From NCBI GenBank assembly GCA_030770535.1, contig JASVEC010000035.1:1-64000 (forward strand): a stretch of DNA of 64,000 nt, given 5' to 3'. Positions 11,252 to 23,700 of the stretch are shown here, piece by piece. The stretch is from Batkoa obscura (lineage: Eukaryota; Entomophthoromycota; Entomophthoromycetes; Entomophthorales; Batkoaceae). The notes under the pieces were generated by a model that saw nothing but the letters and a program-made list of their open reading frames with translations, was not told where the DNA came from and did not search any database. Each line of letters starts with the position of its first letter. Positions within the stretch are counted from its first letter, which is position 1. A program made the translations under genes and the position numbers.

Positions 11252-14200
11252 TTATTTCCTAAATGCTTGCATAGAATTAAATGGTGAAGTATACTCATTG
11301 GTATTTGCAAGTGCTTGTAAATCTGATTTTACTATATATAAAATAGAGGTGATTAAACTATTAATGTTAATGGTCAACTAAAAATACCTTTCATAAAATG
11401 ATGAGATTTAGAAGGAGTAACTTTTATAGGACTATAGAAATAGATAAATAATATATATTGCAATAATCATACAAACTTACTTTGAGGTTAAAAATGGATC
11501 TTTTCCTAATGCATTAACAATTTCTTGACGAGAATTAATAAGAATATTTAAAAATAAATCCCCATATTTTTTTATCATTGAATTTGGGGCTTTAGTCACT
11601 TCTGCTAACTCATCAATACCTAATACTAATTAAAATAACTCAAAATATAAAACAAACTTACCAGTTGGCATATAATTACACTAAGTAATGATGAATATTA
11701 ATATATTAAAAAACAAAACATATAATATTACCATTTCTATCAACGCATTATTTGTAAATATAGTCTTAGCTGTAATATTGGATTGATCAATTATCTAAAA
11801 ATAATAAACATAACAAATGACTGAAATAAATAAAGTTACTTGATTCCTTAATGCCTTCATTTTATCCAAACAATCGCCTTTTAAACTTTCACAAATACTT
11901 TTTAATGAATCATCTACCTCATTTCCTATTTGACCTGTGTTTAACCTACTTAACTTTGAGGCAGGTAGGATCATAACTGGCTCGTCGCTTTCATTTTCAA
12001 CCAAATCGATCACTTGTGTTGGGTTTTTTAAAGCAAATGCATTACTGCTATTACTTTTCTTTAACATTTTTGAATTGTTATTTGCTCTTATAACTTTTGT
12101 AGTTTGTTTTTTTAATGTTTGGAATGGTTCTTTGCTTTTCTATTAAATAATTAATAACTAATTCCAGATTATTATATTAAACCTTTTTTCTTATTACTTC
12201 AAATTCCATACTTAAGGTAAGTCTATTTTCTAGCAATTCCACTGCTTTAGGAGTACACTAGTAATTATTATTATTTAAATCTATAATATATATATACCAT
12301 ACCTTTATATAAGTACTTGAAAATCCAGATTTATTCATTAAAGTATATTCTGATACTAAGCTTGAAGTCACTAACAAATGGAATAACCTTTCTACTTCAG
12401 TTTTAGTCATATGAGATCCTGCTCCATGAGTAGGGTTAGATAAATAGCCAGCCCTTTCCAATGCTTTTGATTTTGAACCTTTAAATATGTCAATACATTT
12501 GATCAAGGTAATGTTTTTCCATTCATATGTCTTAATTAATTGAATAGCTTTCTTAGCCAAATCAGTAACATCCTTGGCTATTCTCACTATATCCCTCGAT
12601 TGGAAACAATTATCGCATGTACCTTGGCATTCATCTGAAGTAAAATTTTCGCCAAAATAAGATAAAACCTGCTGCCTTCGACATTCTATCTTATTCTCAC
12701 AATATTGCAAAACTCTACGTAGGTTCGATCTAAGCCTTTCTTTAGAATCATAGCTGCCTTCACTTTTATCTATCATAAAATCATGTAGCTTTTTGTCATT
12801 GTAATTGTAGAATAAAACACAATCCGAAGGTGCTCCATCCCTACCTGCTCTACCAGTTTCCTGATAATATCCTTCCAGCGACCCAGGAAGGGATTGATGA
12901 AGGACAAACCTTACATCGGGCTTATCAATACCCATGCCAAAAGCAATAGTAGCAACAATAATTTTAACTTTCCCATTGATGAACTCAGTTTGAATGCGAT
13001 GCTTATCACCTTTATTTAATCCTGCATGATAATATTCCACATTTAAATTAAACTTGATCCTAAGTGCCGTCGCAGTTTGCTCGCATGCTTTTCGAGTGGT
13101 TGCATAAATAATACCAGGCTCATTGTTGTGTCTAGTTTTTATGTAATTATACATATCGTCTACGATTGTGCTCATGCTTTTTGGCCTAACTTCATAGTAT
13201 AAGTTCCTTCGGTTAAAACTTTGCGTAAATGTTAAACATCCATCAATATTTAAATACTGGATAATATCTAACTTAACTTTAGAATTAGCTGTTGCTGTCA
13301 ACGCTATGAGTGGTATATCAGGGTATTTGGACTTTAATTTGCCTAGCTCTTTATAATCTGGTCTAAAATCATGACCCCACTGAGAAACGCAATGTGCTTC
13401 GTCAATTACAAACCTTGCTAATTGTTTTCTTTGGTAAAGCTTGTCTATTAATGATCTAGTCATATCACTATGGCTAAGCATCTCAGGGGTAAGATAAGCT
13501 AACTTAGTATCTGGAACTGGCTCCTCTAGTTTATTACAAAAAAAGGCGCGCTGGTTTGGAAGACATTCACCGTTTAATGTAATTGTTGGGATACCAAGTC
13601 CAAGAAGCTTTTCAATTTGGTCTGTAACCAATGATAAGAGTGGCGATACAACAATAGTTACACCCTTGGTTTTTCCTGAGTTAACCACAGCAGGTAACTG
13701 ATAGCATAAAGATTTACCGCCGCCAGTTGGCATTAAAACAAATACATCTTTACCGGATAGAGTAGCATTAATAGCATCCAACTGGTTATGTCTAAAATTG
13801 TCTAAATTAAATGTATGTTTAAGTGCATTTTTGACATCTTGAGTCCATTGGAAGATTTTCTCAGGTTCGTCTTCATAATCAGACCCAATATAGTCATCAA
13901 ATATTGTGCTTAATTGGCCATTATCGTTATTTTCTACCCTTTGGTGAATTTCGGCTGTGTTTTTCTCAATGTTTTTGGAAAAATTATAACATGTCTCTCT
14001 ATCACTCCTCATATTTTCAAAATTGACATTATTAGTATGACCTGTATCATCATTATCTATGTAACTATGTATACTCTGAGCTTTACTTATCCCTTTTTCA
14101 TAAATATTGAACTCTGGTGTAAGCAAACTTTTGTACTGAGGGGTACCGTTTTTTATATTATTTGCTAATAAATCAAAAGGTTGAGATTCAGAAAGATTTT

Positions 14201-14924
14201 GAGCTGGACACTTATCGTAATTAAAGGTTGTACTATCGACCACTCTTTTCCCCTCTTTTATTTTCTTAAAATGTTCAATTTCCTCTGTTAAATCTCTAAC
14301 TTTTTGAACCACTGCAGCTCTTTTATCCCACAAATCATTGCGTAACTCATTCAAGGTTCGATCTTTAATCCTTTCATCATTACAAATTATGTCACATATT
14401 TCATTACTTAGCTCATTCCTTTTTAAAACTGTCTCATTTAACTGTTTTTCCAACTCTTTTTTCTTTTCATCAATATTTGTATCTTCATCTTTTTTTACTT
14501 GGCTTAATCTATTTCGTTCAAGGGACTTATATACTTGAAGCTCCATAAAGTTTAATTCTTTTACAGGTTTGTTTATATTAAATGAGTTCGAGTTACTGGA
14601 CAAGGACTTAGGTTGGTTGTTTGAATCAATTAAGCAGCCCAGACCTATAATTTTTATCATCTAATGTCACCAAATCTTGTTTTAATAAAATTTACCTTTT
14701 AATGATGTGATATCACTCTGCCCTGTCCTGTACAACGGGAAATTAATTGACTCAGTTCTTTGTAGCTCGTTTATTTCAGTCCTTTTCTTTTTTGTTGTAG
14801 TGTTGTTAAAATTCTCCTGAACATCTGGTATTACCTCTTGGTCATCAAGTTCTGAATCATCACTACCAAAGAATTTGGATGCTATAGCAGCATAATTGTT
14901 TTTTATTAAGTGGTTGTATTCCAT
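11252..14924 (-). CDS. SGS1: RecQ DNA helicase, BLM/Sgs1 type, 1098 aa
   Basis: ATP-dependent 3'-5' DNA helicase of the BLM/Sgs1/Rqh1 group, acting in recombination and stalled-fork repair in the nucleus. Predicted exons: 14924-14696, 14644-12303, 12257-12183, 12139-11840, 11794-11732, 11680-11662, 11625-11481, 11431-11388, 11331-11252; the total is exactly in frame. After a ~340-residue disordered, acidic N-terminus come Walker A PTGGGKSLCYQLPA (~380), DEAH with the RecQ aromatic loop AHCVSQWGHDFRP (~490), arginine-finger motif QETGRAGRDG (~675), and zinc-binding cysteines C-ENKIEC-R...CQGTCDNC (~735-760). A winged helix follows to ~890. The 3' exons supply an HRDC domain (~975-1060). The first intron uses the second of two nearby AG acceptors to stay in frame. 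Exon 6 is only 19 nt. The presence of HRDC and length argue for BLM/Sgs1 rather than RecQ5. Confidence 0.93.
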
Positions 14925-15577
14925 TATCCTTTAATTCATATATTTCCCTTATGTTATTTTATTGCTTTTTATAATAGATAGCTATATATATAAACAAGGG
15001 ATAAAGATGTGCGTTTTCTATTAAGTAAATCCAACAAAGTTTGACTTTTTAGTTAAGCAATTTGACTTTGCAATATTCTATATTTAGACTATTATTTTGA
15101 AAATGAAGCTTATTTGCATGTAATGTTTAAATATTATTAAACCTATTGGCCAATTACTTAAAATACTTGTTTTTTATATATCAGCTTTGACTTAGTATGT
15201 AGTACTTTTAAAAAAAAAGAGTTACTCTAAAAATAATAATTTAAGCTTGTTGGACAAATTATCTCGTTACAAACTAAATAGAGTATAAGGTACCAAATTT
15301 TATATAATATTTGAATTTATTTTAATTATAATTTTATATAAATTTTTTGCTACAAAAAATAATATTGTTATGGAAGATTTGTTAATTTTAAAAGCAACGC
15401 GATGCAATTATTTCAAATGGAATCACAATTTAAAAATAAACCCAAAATACTTCTAAATGCCATCAAATTATTGGTTAATTATACTGATTTATGATAGGCT
15501 TTCCACGCGTTTCAATAATTTAATAGTTACTTATCTGGATTTGAGTTAATAGACTTTTTAAAATTAAAATTTTGGAA
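14925..15577. promoter_or_regulatory. divergent intergenic region RecQ / CTF4
   Basis: About 650 bp between the ATGs of two replication and genome-stability genes transcribed outward. AT-rich. A possible MluI-cell-cycle-box-like ACGCGT occurs near 15505 (in CCACGCGTTT). In yeasts ACGCGT is bound by MBF to drive G1/S genes; its use here is only an inference from one hexamer. Confidence 0.4.
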
Positions 15578-18500
15578 ATGAGTAATATTCAAGAGCCAAA
15601 TATATTTTTAGCACATTGCGATGGTCATACAGTTGTTTCTTTTTCTTCGGACGGAAAGTAAAATATAATGTTTTTTTTTTTGAAAAAACTCAATTATTAG
15701 GTATATAATTACTGGAGGAAGTGATAATCTAGTGCGTCGTTTTAATGCTTCAATTGATGGTCGTGATGAAGAGCCACAGACGATGCAATACCATAGTCAA
15801 CCAATAAATTCGATAATGGCTACAGTAATAATATTAATTCTAAGTAAATCATACTCATGTTTTTAGAAAGAGCAAATTATTATTGGTTCTGAGAATTGTT
15901 CAGTAACATCCCACTGCATTACCTCATTAAATTTTTTGGAAACCTTATCGCGCTGTACTTTACCAATCAGATCATTTGATGTATTATTATCTCGAAAAAG
16001 TGGGAAACCAGAAAGGGTTGCTATAATTTCAGAAGAATTGAATATCAAATTGTATGATTGTGTTGATAAAAAAGTTCATTATTTAAGTGGTTTAAAACAA
16101 CCAGCGAACGCCGTTGCTTTTCACCCAAATGGGAGAATTTTGGTAATAATTTACTTTTATTAAATTGATCAATTAATCGTATCTATAGGTTGCTATAAGT
16201 AGTAATGGTACCCTACATAAATATGATCTTTCTAATCATGTTAACAGAGATGAATCTAATTTCGAGCCTATTGTATCATTTAAAGATATTTCTTATTCAA
16301 CTCTACCTAGAGATAAAAATCAATTTCAAATTAGTTATCATCCTAAAGGCACTTATTTAGCTGTTCCAGGTAAAGAAAAAGGCGTCAGATTATTGAAAGG
16401 AGATTCTTTGGTGTTATATAAAGATATAGCAACTAACCAAAATAACAAAATATCTCTTTGTGAATTCTCTCCGAACGGCAAATTTGTTGCTTCAGTAGGT
16501 TTAGATAATTATGTTACTATTTATAATTTGGAATCTGAAACACCTGAAAATATCTTTTCATACCAAAATGACACTAAAGTTACCGGATTAGATTGGTCTC
16601 CTAAGGATAATACTTTGTGTATTACTGATGATAATGGTGTTTTGAAGGTATTTGATAGTGTAATTAATGCAGCTCATCTAAATAACACCAACTGGACTAT
16701 TGAAGATGACACCAAGAATAATATGATAGATATCTTTGATAACGATATTCCTGATGACAAAGCGATATCAATTGATGACATTAATGATGAGTATACTCAA
16801 CAGAGAAAACTAGATTCGATTGATATGGGATTTCATATTAAATCTTCTTCTAGAGGATCGGAGATCGGAGAAGGACTAGAAGAGGACTTACAAAGCATAA
16901 GTGATCGTTCTTTTAAAAATGCCCATTATACAAATGAAAAGGTACAACTACAAAAAGCATTTTTGCCTGGATCCACATCAATTGAAGGATCTGAATGTCA
17001 GTTCTTAAACTTCAATAGCATTGGATATGTTTCAGCTTATGCCACTCATGAAAAAACTATGTATAACGTTGTATTCCATGATCAAAGTAAACTTAAAAAT
17101 TACAAATTTAGCGATTATGGGAATTATACTATGGCATCTATAGGCTCAAGGGGAACATTGTTTGGCTCACAAATAGATGAGGAAAATGATAAAGATGCAG
17201 TGATTTATTACAGGCTTCATGGTAATTGGAGTACAAATGAAAGAGAGTGGCGCATGATTCTAGATAAAGATGAGGACATCATTACTTTATGTGCTACTTC
17301 TTATGGACCAGTAGTTGTTACAACATTAGGATATATAAGATATTTTAGTCATTCTGGGAATCAAATTGACATTGCAATTTCTTACTCTCCAACCATGTTG
17401 ACAATATGTACTGATCATCGTGACTTGTTATTATTTGTTTATCATCAATCTGCTGATGCTAATGATGCTAGATTAGGATACACAATTTATAATATTGAGA
17501 CTAAACAAAAATGTAATGAAGGCCAAATTACTTTAGGAAGAGGAGCCTCATTAGAATGGGCTGGGTTTTCTGATAAAGGAACCCCAGCATATTCTGATTC
17601 TTACGGTACAGTATCAGTATTATTAAACTTGAACAATAATAACTCAATATGTTGGAAACCAGTTTTAAGACTTGATGTTAACACCCAATTCCCTTTTGGG
17701 TTGGATGATGAAAACTTACATTATTTATTGATCACGCCTGGATCGTCGTGGATTATTGAACCTGAACCCTCAATGACTCCATTTAAAATACCATTGATAT
17801 CTAATACAAATACAGAGATAAAACTAGAAGAAGAGCTACTAAACACAAAAATCAAGAAGCAACTTTATATTGATTCATTAATATATGAAGATCATAAACT
17901 GGCAGAAATGAATTCAAGAGAAATAGACAAATTTGAACATTCTGAGGACAAAATAATTCTAACTTTAATCGGGAGAGCGTGTAAAAACAAACAAGTTAAA
18001 ATGGCAATTGAGCTTGTATTGATGCTTAATGAGGAATATTCTTTAACTTTAGCAAAAAACATTGCAGCACGCTATGATGCTTTAGAATTAGTTAGAAGCA
18101 TCCCAGAATTAGCAAAGGTGAATCTTTTTAATTGCTAAGTTATGATATTTATACTTTTTCTATAGAAAAAAGCGCTACAAAAAAAGTTAAATGATGATCA
18201 ATCTCAAGATGACATAGTTAATGCTTTAGAATACGAAACTACTAAAAAATCTCGTGATGAATCAACAAAGTAAAGTTATAACTATTATAATTCATAATCT
18301 AATTGTTTTTTAGATACATTGACATATCTAATAAAAACAAAGCCCAATCACCTTCAATTGTTAATAGTAAGAGGCAGGTAGCAGGTAGCTTGTTTTTTAA
18401 TATCTTATAATATATAGCTAATATACATATTTAGAAGAAAGCCCTTTTTCTAAATCTTATGGGCTTAACCAAATAACTCCTAGGTTAAACCCACGTAAAC

Positions 18501-18730
18501 CAATTATCTTAAATGAGGTCGATAAGAAAAGATCTCTCGGAGAGGTTAATGATGAAACAACTACATTCGAATCTAACAATAAACGGGTTAATGTAATTCA
18601 AGCTTTGTTTTCTAAAAAAGATACAAATGAAAAAAAAGATGAAGAAAATATTGTAAGCTTTGTTGATTAATAACAAATTTTAACTAATATATTTTAGCCA
18701 GGGTCTATTGTATTAATGTCTGATGATTAA
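15578..18730 (+). CDS. CTF4: Ctf4/AND-1/Mcl1 replisome hub protein, 944 aa
   Basis: Replication-fork adaptor that links CMG helicase to DNA polymerase alpha and cohesion factors. Predicted exons: 15578-15657, 15701-15824, 15867-16142, 16189-18117, 18166-18269, 18314-18384, 18435-18652, 18698-18730. Residues 1-~310 are WD40 blades (FLAHCDGHTVVSFSSDGKYI, NAVAFHPNGRIL, ISLCEFSPNGKFVASVG, VTGLDWSPKDNTL). After an acidic linker comes the second propeller typical of Mcl1/AND-1 (FLPGSTSIEGSECQFLNFNS to about 690), then a helical module (IILTLIGRACKNKQVKMAIELVLML). There is no C-terminal HMG box, as in yeast Ctf4 and unlike animal AND-1. The tail is charged and disordered. For the sixth intron, the second of two adjacent GTAGC donors is needed to stay in frame. 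Confidence 0.9.
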
Positions 18731-20413
18731 AGTACCATACAACCCTTCTTTTGTAGAATTATCATAATGTTCAAATTTCTCATTATTTTTAAGTTTAAAT
18801 ATGGTCATAATATGAAGTATTATTATTATGTTAATTTTGAAAATACATACTCTTATCCTTAGTAAAATTTTACTCGAATTATATATACTTATTCTTTAAT
18901 AAAATTTATTAGTTTAATATAAAAATTACTATTGTTAACACAGAATTTAAAGTTATATTTAAAATTGTTTGATTTCATGATAATGGTATAATTTTAGCTT
19001 TTCAAAACTAATTTCAAATCAAATTACTATTTAAGTATTATTCTAGTATATAAATTAATGAGCTATTTGAATACTAGATACTATTGTTTAGGTTATATAA
19101 ACAAAATCAATATAGCAAGAATCTAATACAAAAAGATAGGATTAAAATGTATAAAAATTTAGCATATAAACTTAAATTGTTAAAATGATAGCTATGAACA
19201 CTAAAATGAATTATTTTAGTCTAATAAAATTACACTTAAATCCTCTAACTTTGGTTTAAAACTAGTTTTTTTCCAATAGTTTCCTTTAAAATAATATTTT
19301 ACATATACGCTTTTTACATCAGATTTAATTGAATTATATAAATGTTTATATGTTAAAGTATGCACTTCTGGTTAAAAACAAGCTTACCAAAATGTTATAA
19401 GCAAATTATTGAATTTGTGAATAGCTTCTTACTAATTATATCTTTTTAAAGGATACTATAATTTACAAATATTGTTTTCAAGCTAATAGCTTAATTCAAA
19501 GTTAACTCGGACATTTCAGTTTTAAGTTTTACACTAAAAATAATAAACTGAATACTTTATAGTAATTTAAATCTTGTTATAAACACCATGTTAACATTTC
19601 TATAGAACTTCACATTCAGGTTTTATTTGCCATGTAGATAAACATAAAAGAGCTCTTCACTAACATAAAGAAATGTTTTGGTACTCTTTATGATACTTAT
19701 TCTATAATCATATTTTATTTTATCTACTAATTTTTACCCCAAAATTTACCCAAGTGGAAGCATGATCAAAAAAACGGAAAATTTTAATATTTCCTTAAAA
19801 AAGGAGAGTTAGAAATAATATAGTGGTTATAATGAGTTTATTATTGAGATTAATAAATAAAGCATGATTTTAATATATAATTAAAGAGTTTTCATTAATA
19901 TTTACTTCGTATCTTAAAAATAAAATATGGGGATGTTTTTCTTGATTTCATTACTTTTTCCATCTTTTAAGCATTATTTGAATGGAAAGATTGTTAGCAA
20001 ATTCTTAAACAAAAAAATACATTCCCATATGCTTGATAACTATTGTTTTATTTTCCATTTTTAGAATCAAGCTAAAATTATTGACAATGTTTAAAAAAGA
20101 AATGAAATTATCATGTTAATAAAATTCACCCTGAAACCCAAGCTATTGAAAATTATATTATGGTAAAAAAAGGAGCTGTTTATACCCCTCAAAGTTATGT
20201 TAAAGCTAAAAATGATTTAAAAAAATAATTTAAAGAGTATAAATTTCTTTTTATCATATTCTATCACAGTTACTCGAATTTATTTAATATCATTTTAACG
20301 AATTCATCGTATTGTCAACTCAAGTAATAATAATACCGATTAATCTTTATTTAAAATCAGTGAAATACAGCTTGCTTATATTATATTTATTTAGATCAAA
20401 CTAAGAAAATTTA
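18731..20413. other. intergenic region with one MITE
   Basis: About 1.7 kb of AT-rich DNA downstream of CTF4. Only one MITE copy (19926-20029) was recognised. Confidence 0.6.
19926..20029 (-). mobile_element. MITE copy 8
   Basis: Full-length reverse copy, TATGGGGATGT to ATTCCCATA, lying 5' of the Sel1-repeat gene. It is the only copy between 2.9 and 28 kb. Confidence 0.85.
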
Positions 20414-20632
20414 ATGTCTTTAACAGTTTTGACTGAAAGTGTGACTCTTAATACATCATTTAATATCAAAGGATCTTTTGAGACTTCAATTAATGGGTTT
20501 AAAAAATATCAAAAAAATGAAAATGCCTCAATATGTTACCTTTATTACAAATTAACAGAGGGTAAAATTAATAAGAAAGGTATAAATATTTTAGATCTAT
20601 TGAATTCATTTATTAAATATAAACATAAATAG
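20414..20632 (+). other. uncertain 5' ORF, possible first exon of the Sel1 gene
   Basis: ATG-started 72-codon ORF just upstream of the Sel1-repeat gene, reading MSLTVLTESVTLNTSFNIKG at its start. It could be the kinase N-lobe end of that gene or a remnant of it. I found no GT-AG intron that joins its frame to the downstream one, although the downstream frame is open back to about 20625. It is not confidently an exon. Confidence 0.35.
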
Positions 20633-20700
20633 CGCATTATTCCTTTAAAAATAGTATTAAAAAAATAAATAATAAGCTAGACATCTATTTAAATAGGAAA

Positions 20701-23700
20701 ATGAACTATTTTGGAATAAAATTAATATTTTTGAGCTCTCCTGTTCCTAAGATTAAGCTGGATTTTATGATTCCATATCCCAGGTGGTTGCAAACTCAAT
20801 CAATTTTAAAGAGCTGGTCTACAAAAGAAATTCATGCCTTTCAATTATTAACTGGTCTTCAATATATCCATCGACAAGGGATATTCCAAATAGGTCTAAA
20901 ACTAAGTAGTATAAATCTAGTTTCTGGAAAGGATAAGACGAATTGGAGACTAACTATTGGGAATGGAAATAGTTCAGCCAAATTTAATAGTTACCATAGG
21001 ACTTGGATATTAGCAAAAAATATATCAACCCCAAGTTGGACTCCTAAGTTGTACTTTCAAAAATTTATAATTGAAGAAACATTTAAAAAGGATTTGTATG
21101 ATATTGGTCAAATCTTTTATTACATTAGTTATAATACTTTCGACAACATTGCTCGTTTATCCGCAAAACCAGTTACTAATCCTTCTCAAAATGATTCACA
21201 GATACCAAAGTTATCTTATTTATCCCCCTTTCCTATTCCTCATGCTATTCCTTATAATTATTATTTAGTAATGCGTCGCTTTTTATCCAATAATTTTGAA
21301 ATAAGGGGTACTGTGCGCACAGCATTAAAAATATTAAGTGGTAAAGCTATAAAACGAAATAAGGATAAAACAAATAAACATCTTAATAAATTGATAGCAA
21401 TAAGATCGCAATTAGCGCCAAGTAGTATATCTATAAACTCAAACTCAAAATCCGACTTTGCTAGAAGTATAAAATCAAAAACTGAATCTCATACTGCTTC
21501 AGAAATTGATGATCTGTATCATAGAGATTCTGTACAAGGACAACTTTTGTTAGGAAATTGTTACTACGAAGGCCTTGGTGTACAAGTGAACCATGATTTA
21601 GCAGCAGAATTTTATGAAAGTGCTGCTCATAAAGGAAGCCATGAAGCCCAATATAAGTTAGGTATATGTTATAAATACGGCCATGGTAAACCAGTAGATT
21701 ATTTATTAGCAGCTTATTGGTTTGAACAAAGTGCACTTAGTGGCACAGGTCCTGCACTAACTGCACTAGGGCTTTGTTATGAATATGGATATGGAAAAAT
21801 ACAAGATTTTGAGGTTGCATTTACATGGTATTTAAAAGCAGCAAATCAAGGAGACCCTACCGCGCAATACTATCTAGGGTTCTTTTATTACAATGGACAG
21901 GGAGTTAAACAAAATTATGAATACGCTATAGGGTGGTATAATCGTGCTGCTGATCAGGGACATTCTGGGGCACAAAATAGACTAGGTGATTGCTTTTATT
22001 TTGGTCTTGGGATTAAGAGAAATCTAGAAAGGGCAATGTACTGGTATGAAAAAGCCGCACAGCAGGGAGATGCAGCTTCTAGTTACTCTCTTGGTCTTGG
22101 TGATGATAGTAATAATAATTCGCAAGATTATGAGAAGGCATTTCATTTCTTCAAAAAAGCTGCTGAGCGTGGTGTAGTCACATCACAAGCCAATTTAGCT
22201 GATTGTTATTACGTTGGCTTAGGCGTAAGGCAAAACTACTCCAAGGCCGTAAAATGGTATGAAAGGGCTGCAAAAAAGAACCATGCTCATTCTCAATATT
22301 CATTGGGACTGTGCTATGAATCGGGACGAGGGATCAATAAAGAAAATGATCGAACTTTTCAATTTCAAACTCCTGGTAATACAAAAAGGACTTTAGAAAT
22401 GTTAACAGGAACAAGTACAGTCCTTTTACCAGGAATCAATAGAACTGTATCCGCAGGTAGCTCTAGCTCTAATTATAATATTTCTGGTTCGAAAGCTATT
22501 TACTGGTTTGAGAAGGCTGCTGAACAAGGACATACTGGATCCCAAGCTAAGCTAGGTGATTGTTATTATTATGGCATGGGAACAAGAGCAGATCCACGTA
22601 AAGCATATTTTTGGTATAAAAAAGCAGCAGGCCAGCGCCATTTAATGGCTCAATTTAACTTGGGCAGGTGTTACGAGCTTGGTGTAGGTGTTAAGACTGA
22701 TCTTGAAAAAGCCGTTTCATGCTATCGAAAATCAGCAGATCAAGGCTCATCCTTGGCTCGTAATAAATTAGGCGATTGCTATTATAACGGGTTGGGAGTG
22801 AAACTAAATTATGAAAAAGCTATTACTTGGTATGTCAAAGCAGCAGAACAAGGCAGTATAGAAGCTCAAGCATCTCTTGGCTTTTGTCATTACAATGGCC
22901 ATGGTACAAGGCAAAGTTACCCAAAAGCAGTTGAATGGTTTGAAAAAGCTGCTATTCATCGAGATCCCTCAGCACAAAATAAATTAGGTGATTGCTACTA
23001 TTTTGGACTGGGAGTTAAACAAAGCTATTTAGAGGCCGTTGCATGGTATCAGAAGGCTGCTGAGCAAGGATATGCAACTGCTCAATATAATTTAGGATAC
23101 TCTTATTATAATGGACGTGGTGTAGAAAAAGATTGGGAATTAGCTGTTGAGTGGTATGAAAAGGCTGCAGACCAAAACCATACATCAGCACAAAAAAATC
23201 TCGGCGCTTGCTGTGAAATCGGTAGGGGTACTGAGCGTGATCCAAGCCGAGCTTTTTATTGGTATAATCGAGCAGCTGAGCTTAAACTCCCAGACGCCCT
23301 TTACCATGTTGGTAGATGCTATGAAAATGCCATTGGCGTTTTAAAATGTGATCTTGAAAAGGCTTTTAATAGTTATAAAGCAGCTTCTGATTCTAATCAT
23401 GGTGAAGCAATGACAAGTATTGGTAGATTCTATGAAAACGGGATTGTAGTCAAAAAATCGTCAGAAAAAGCTGTATCTTATTACAAAAAGGCTTCTGAAC
23501 AAGGATTCGCTGAAGCACAAACTCTTTTAGGAGATTGCTATTATCGTGGAGTAGGCTGTAGACAAGATTACACTAAAGCAATTGGGTTTTTTAATAGAGC
23601 TGCTGGTCAAAACTACGCACCGGCACAATATCATTTAGGTTTATCATATTTAGAAGGAAAAATTACTAAAGTTGACCATAAAAAAGCCTTTTGTTGGTTT

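Noticed and set aside
11795-12067. Separate small gene downstream of the RecQ helicase
   Set aside because: It is an internal exon of the RecQ gene; splicing continues into the HRDC exons in frame.
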